This document shows positions 59,844 to 64,000 of a stretch of DNA of 64,000 nucleotides, piece after piece. The notes below the pieces were generated by a model. It saw only the letters and a list, made by a program, of their open reading frames with translations, did not search any database and was not told the DNA's origin. Made by a program: the position numbers and the translations under genes. Every line of letters begins with the position of its first letter. Positions within the stretch are counted from its first letter, which is position 1. Location: assembly GCA_011319805.1 (NCBI GenBank), contig SJRY01000272.1, positions 186,001 to 250,000 on the forward strand, in the 5' to 3' direction. The stretch comes from Macrocybe gigantea. Its lineage: Eukaryota > Basidiomycota > Agaricomycetes > Agaricales > Callistosporiaceae.

Positions 59844-60209
59844 TAGCCAATCCCCGCTATGGATCACCACATTTGACTGTTCGGCATTAGCAGTAGCCGG
59901 GTACCCACACTCAATCCTAGTGCACTCAAGATAGCCGATACGTATATTCCATTGACCAGAATCAAAACAAAAAGAAAAAGAAAAAATACAGCGGCCGAAG
60001 AACCGAGATCAGGTTCATTGGCAAACGATGCGCATCACCCACAGTTCACGTATTCCTGTTTTGTTAGATGGAATCATAGCTCTATTGTCAGTCGCGGTGG
60101 CATTGATCACCTACTCGGCTTTTACGGTAGCCGGATCCTGCATCACATCATAACTCAAGCTGCCGCCGCGCTTGGTGTACGGCCTAGCATCTATTGCCAA
60201 GTACCAATT
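59844..60209. promoter_or_regulatory. Shared divergent promoter of the carboxylase pair
   Basis: 366 bp separate the two ATGs. Head-to-head genes for two subunits of one enzyme suggest co-regulation from this stretch. No specific site is claimed. Confidence 0.6.
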
Positions 60210-62498
60210 ATGCCAAAGCTGCTTGTAGCCAACCGTGGAGAAAGTGAGTCCTTGGCTGCCTCCAGTCTATCCAGAATCGCAACTTTCGACCTTTAGTCGC
60301 GGTTCGTGTCTTGCGATGTGCAGCGGAGCTTGGTTGGGACACAGTGGCTATCTATATGCCTGAAGACGAAAGTCACGCTACATTTGCAAATGAAACCGTA
60401 CAACTGGGTCAGCCAAGTGACTATGTCAACATCGATCGTATAGTAGAAATCGCACAGATGTCTGTACATCCCCATGTTCAGCATTCGGCAGTCTCATTCG
60501 ACATAACCATATAGGACAGGCTGCACACATTTACACCCCGGATACGGTTTCCTGAGCGAGAACCCCTTACTACCACTTTCACTGCCGAATTCAATCACAT
60601 TCATAGGACCGTCACCGGAGTGCCTTAGGATCACCTCAGACAAGATTCTATCGCGCAATCTCGCCATCGAACTAGGTATAAATGTCGCACCTGGCCAGGA
60701 AGTTAACAGTAGCGAAAAGGTCAGGTTGTTCGCACATGCTGAAGGATACCCGCTCATCATCAAAGCGGTTGATGGAGGTGGTGGCAGGGGCATTCGGATT
60801 GTTGAGGCGGAGGATATGCTTGAGAACGCATTTTCGAGGTTGGCATCCCGATTTGTTTCGACAATTCCTGCTGTGTCTTCAATTATTCGCAGGTCTGTAG
60901 GAGAGTCTCCCTCTCGCCAAGTTTTCGTCGAAAAGGCACTGCTTGGTCTAGGGTGGAGGCACATAGAGATACAAATCATCGGGATGGCTCTGGCAATGTA
61001 AATCATTTTTGGGAGAGAGAATGCAGTGTACAGAGAAGGTGGGCCTTCGGTTTTTCTTTTTCAGGCCTCGTCGCCGACGTCAATAGGTTCCAGAAAATAG
61101 TCGAAGTGTGTGGTATTTCAACAATTCAAAACACTCCTCGGTCCTCATTGCCATAGATATGCCCTTCCAGATTGAACCGGGATTTTATTCAGCCCTTGAT
61201 CGATGCTTCTTTGAAGCTTGCAAAACACCTTCAATATCGAGGCCTTGGCACATTCGAATACCTTGTTAACGCAGAAACCTATCAATGGGTCTTCCTTGAA
61301 ATAAACCCGAGAATCCAGGTCGAGCACACTGTGACTGGTGCGTTATCCGCTACTTATCCGTGCCGAATTGATGCTCAGGATTCCGTCAGAGGAAGTCATG
61401 GATATCGACCTTGTTCGCTGTCAACTCCTTCTGTTCAGTTCTAACACTACGTTGGAAGCCTTGCTCCACGGGAAACACCCAAATTCTCCGCAACGCTCAG
61501 CCGTTCAATTGCGATTCACCGCGGAAGACCCACTGCGCTCCTTTTCCTTGTCTACAGGACTCATTTCTTCTTTTGGCACATGTTGGCCCCAAGGCCCCGG
61601 TGTCCGCCTCGATACATGGCTTACAACGGGACCCTATGCTGGCGAGTCACCGTCAAACTGGGTGGTTGGAACGGAGTTCGATTCACTACTAGCAAAAATA
61701 ATCGTTTCAGGGCGCAACTACCAGGAGATGAGCCAGAGAGCGATACGCGCTGTGAAAGAACTCCGCTTACGTGGCTCGGTGAAGACGAATATCACGGTCC
61801 TGTTCGGCGTCTTGGCCCATGCGGACTGGGAAAGCGGGAGAATTGATACCTTATGGCTAGAGAGGAATATAGACGATATTTGCCGCCTGGGACGATCAGG
61901 CCTATCACTCGAACCAGCTTTAGGCGTTCGGAGCTCAAGGTCAGCTCAGGCGCTGGGACAGGTTGAAAGTGTTGGGCCAAGCCGAACGATTACTCTGCAG
62001 CCAGGGACTCTCTTCCATCTGACAGTCGCCGAAAATAATTCCGCCGACTTTCCGGGGAGAAAACATTCGATTTCATTGTCCTCAATCACGCAGAATGGAT
62101 TCCCTCAAAACTTGGCTGGAGTGCTCCAGACAACCTTCTCTCCTACACCTTTAAGATTCACGCTTAGCCAGTCAGCTTCAGTCGTTACGGACTCTTCTGC
62201 TTTCGAACTTGCGAGTCCCAGTGATCCTTCCCACATAGCATCCCCGTTCACTGGGAAGATCGTTCAGCTTCATCCGTGCCTATCGCCTGGCCCGAATACT
62301 GCGGGCACGCATCCACAACGCATCAAAAGGGGAGAGACGCTGGTGATTATGACGTTGATGAAAATGGAGAACGCAGTCGTTGCCCCCCACGATGGTGTCT
62401 TGGGCAAGGCTGGGAAAGGTGTTAAGGTTGGATCGGTTATCACGGAAGGGATGCTGCTGTGCGTTTTGAATCTAGCCACAGAGACGAGCCGGTTGTAA
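60210..62498 (+). CDS. Acyl-CoA carboxylase, biotin carboxylase-BCCP (alpha) subunit
   Basis: Starts MPKLLVANRGE at 60210 and splices to IAVRVLRCAAELGWDTVAIY. ATP-grasp features: TGCTHLHPGYGFLSENPLL, IKAVDGGGGRGIRIVEAE, FEYLVNAETYQWVFLEINPRI and QVEHTVTEE with the catalytic Glu/Asn/Arg set. The C-terminal biotinyl domain has Lys in LMKMENAVVAPHDG, ending VGSVITEGMLLCVL. At 60981-60983 (GGG) one G is missing, throwing QIIG out of frame with DGSGNVNHFWERECS. All later exons are in register. There is no transit peptide, unlike mitochondrial methylcrotonyl-CoA carboxylase alpha, so the enzyme is probably cytosolic. With the beta subunit next door it would convert an acyl-CoA to a carboxylated acyl-CoA using ATP and bicarbonate. 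Confidence 0.9.
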
Positions 62499-62610
62499 GG
62501 TGACCTTGTACACAATGACGGTGCGCCCGAATTGCAAGGGTATAGCCATGACACAAAATTTCTAATCTGCTACATAGACAAGGTAGGGACCAGGCAATCC
62601 TCTGCCTGCG

Positions 62611-63745
62611 TCATGGCTTATTTGTCGAATTTACGGTCTCGTTTTCTTTTGTAGTTTTGAGAATTTCCTGCCCATCCCTCTCCCAATCATGCCGCGGCAC
62701 GTTGTATCCTTCGGTGACGCGAGCGTACAGTGTAGATCCCATTCTAGCCACTGGTTGGAGTTTCGCCGGGTCGATGGACCCACGCTCGTTCAGCACATCA
62801 TTCCTTACATGTATGTATTTCACGGAACCCAGAATGAGGGTCGTCGTCAGAATTTCGCCCTTTTCTGGGTCCATGATGTCAATGCATTGCAGTAGCTTGG
62901 GGGCAAAGGATATATCAACAGACGAGTCATTGGAAGAGCAGAATCACTCTTGCCTCGCACTCCATGCTAAATGCACTCTCCTTGACTCGAGGAGGCTTGA
63001 CATAGATCTGCATAAGCAGCATATCAGTCCTTAAGTAGTGCTGGCGCTCGGCAGAAGACAAATAGCATACACTTGGTTCTTTGGTTAGTCCGCTCATTGG
63101 CCACTCGCTGACACCTTCAGGGCAGTCAACGGCACAAACATTGGCTTGTTCGACCCAGGGCTCGCTGATGATGTTGACAACAAAGCCTTTGGAATTCTTG
63201 ATGTGATTGACTGTGTCTTTGATGCGCGTGAGCTCCACGCTTCTGGTGCACGAGATGGAAATCACAGGCGGGTATGCGGCTACCTGATGGCATGAGATAT
63301 GCTATAGCCCATGAGCCTACAATGCTTCTCGACCACGAACCTGATTGAACCAACTGGTGGTTGTTAGATTCGGTGAGCCTTTCAAAAAATGACTTTGGGG
63401 CAATACCTGAACGGTGCAAGATTCTCCGTTCCGTCCTCCGAAACAGTTGACACAAATGCGACGGGTCTCGGCACGATTCCACTGATCATCAGTCCATATA
63501 TCCTCCTATCGTCATTTGGAACGAATCAGATGTTTAAAAGTTTCAAGTGAAAAACAATGTCTACTTTGGATCTTCCTTCGTAGCATTAAATGTCGTGAAC
63601 CCGGCCTTCAGGCCCTCCATCCAACGCTGGCCTTCAGGAGTGGCGCCGATAGGTTGACCGTAATTCCAATCTGGATTCGGGGAGGAGTATAGAGAGAAAT
63701 CCACAGCGCGATTGAGAGGGGGAGATCAGGTAAAGTCGAAGACAT
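62611..63745 (-). CDS. Flavin reductase-like (DIM6/NTAB) FMN-binding protein
   Basis: Starts MSSTLPDLP at 63745; the next block (NRAVDFSLYSSPNPDWNYG) is one base out of frame at a run of five C on the coding strand (63718-63722). Then come SGIVPRPVAFVSTVSEDGTEN and LAPF, the FMN-binding split-barrel motif. Next are VISISCTRSVELTRIKDTVNH, GFVVNIISEPWVEQANVC and VKESAFSMECE. The last exon (62611-62895) has GEILTTTLILGSVKYIHVRND and ARMGSTLYARVTEGYNVPRH. The intron after MECE is best read as GC-AG (GAG|GCAAGA ... CCCAAG, 62896-62953). The family reduces FMN or uses bound flavin on small substrates. Convergent with the biotin carboxylase gene, 112 bp apart. Confidence 0.85.
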
Positions 63746-64000
63746 GGCTGTGGGGAGATGACCTGCAGATGTGGACCGGAGTTGGAGAACGTGTGCGAAC
63801 TTCTTTTTGTATGTCTGTGGAATGTGCAGGGCTATAAGACTCTGACACGACGTCGCATGATATATATGTTGTTATATCTTTATCGTCTCACTGGCAAGCA
63901 CTACCATTTATTTGCCTGAAAGTCTGAATTTCGGAAACCACCCCTGCAAACGCGACGGCATCGGTCACACGATTATGAAATTTGACATCTGGTGAATTCG

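Noticed and set aside
1..64000. tRNA, rRNA, CRISPR arrays, transposon or integrase genes
   Set aside because: None was recognised on either strand; repeats seen are the tandem duplication, the pheromone core and short microsatellites.

Overview
The window looks like nuclear DNA of a mushroom-forming basidiomycete (Agaricomycetes). Genes are cut by many 50-70 nt GT-AG introns and spread over both strands. Several families are typical of that group: BTB/POZ proteins, a DUF6533-type membrane protein, a TPR-CHAT protein, an HNH_2 protein, a RING protein, and a short peptide ending in CVVA like a fungal lipopeptide pheromone. No prokaryotic operons, rRNA, tRNA, CRISPR array or intact transposon was seen.

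Layout. 0.8-5.4 kb: ICMT-like methyltransferase, an SDR, a BTB protein and a 64-aa SMP-domain protein. 6.5-12.8 kb: a hypothetical gene, a disordered Ser-rich protein and a second BTB protein. 15 kb: a 56-aa pheromone-like precursor with a duplicated core. 16.5-21.9 kb: a tandem duplication (period about 2.69 kb) carrying two copies of a five-exon secreted protein gene. 22-25 kb: a large disordered protein. 26.8-37.8 kb: a bZIP factor, a TPR-CHAT caspase-like protein and a RING/RRM-like protein. 38.8-44 kb: a seven-TM protein, a Mis12/Mtw1 kinetochore relic and an HNH_2 gene. 44.5-50.3 kb: an aminotransferase, an SDR and a D-2-hydroxyacid dehydrogenase. 55-63.7 kb: an NCS1 permease, a divergent carboxyltransferase / biotin carboxylase pair and a flavin reductase-like gene.

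The right-hand 20 kb reads as a metabolic neighbourhood: uptake of a nucleobase-like compound, transamination, reductions and a biotin-dependent carboxylation. Co-function is only inferred from adjacency. The two halves of the carboxylase share a 366-bp intergenic promoter region and almost certainly form one enzyme.

About twelve single-base frame breaks interrupt otherwise well-conserved genes, roughly half in short homopolymers. They probably reflect indel errors in the assembly rather than a dozen dying genes, so protein ends near them should be treated as provisional. The most interesting items are the tandem-core pheromone precursor, the tandem secreted-protein pair, the TPR-CHAT protein and the carboxylase neighbourhood.
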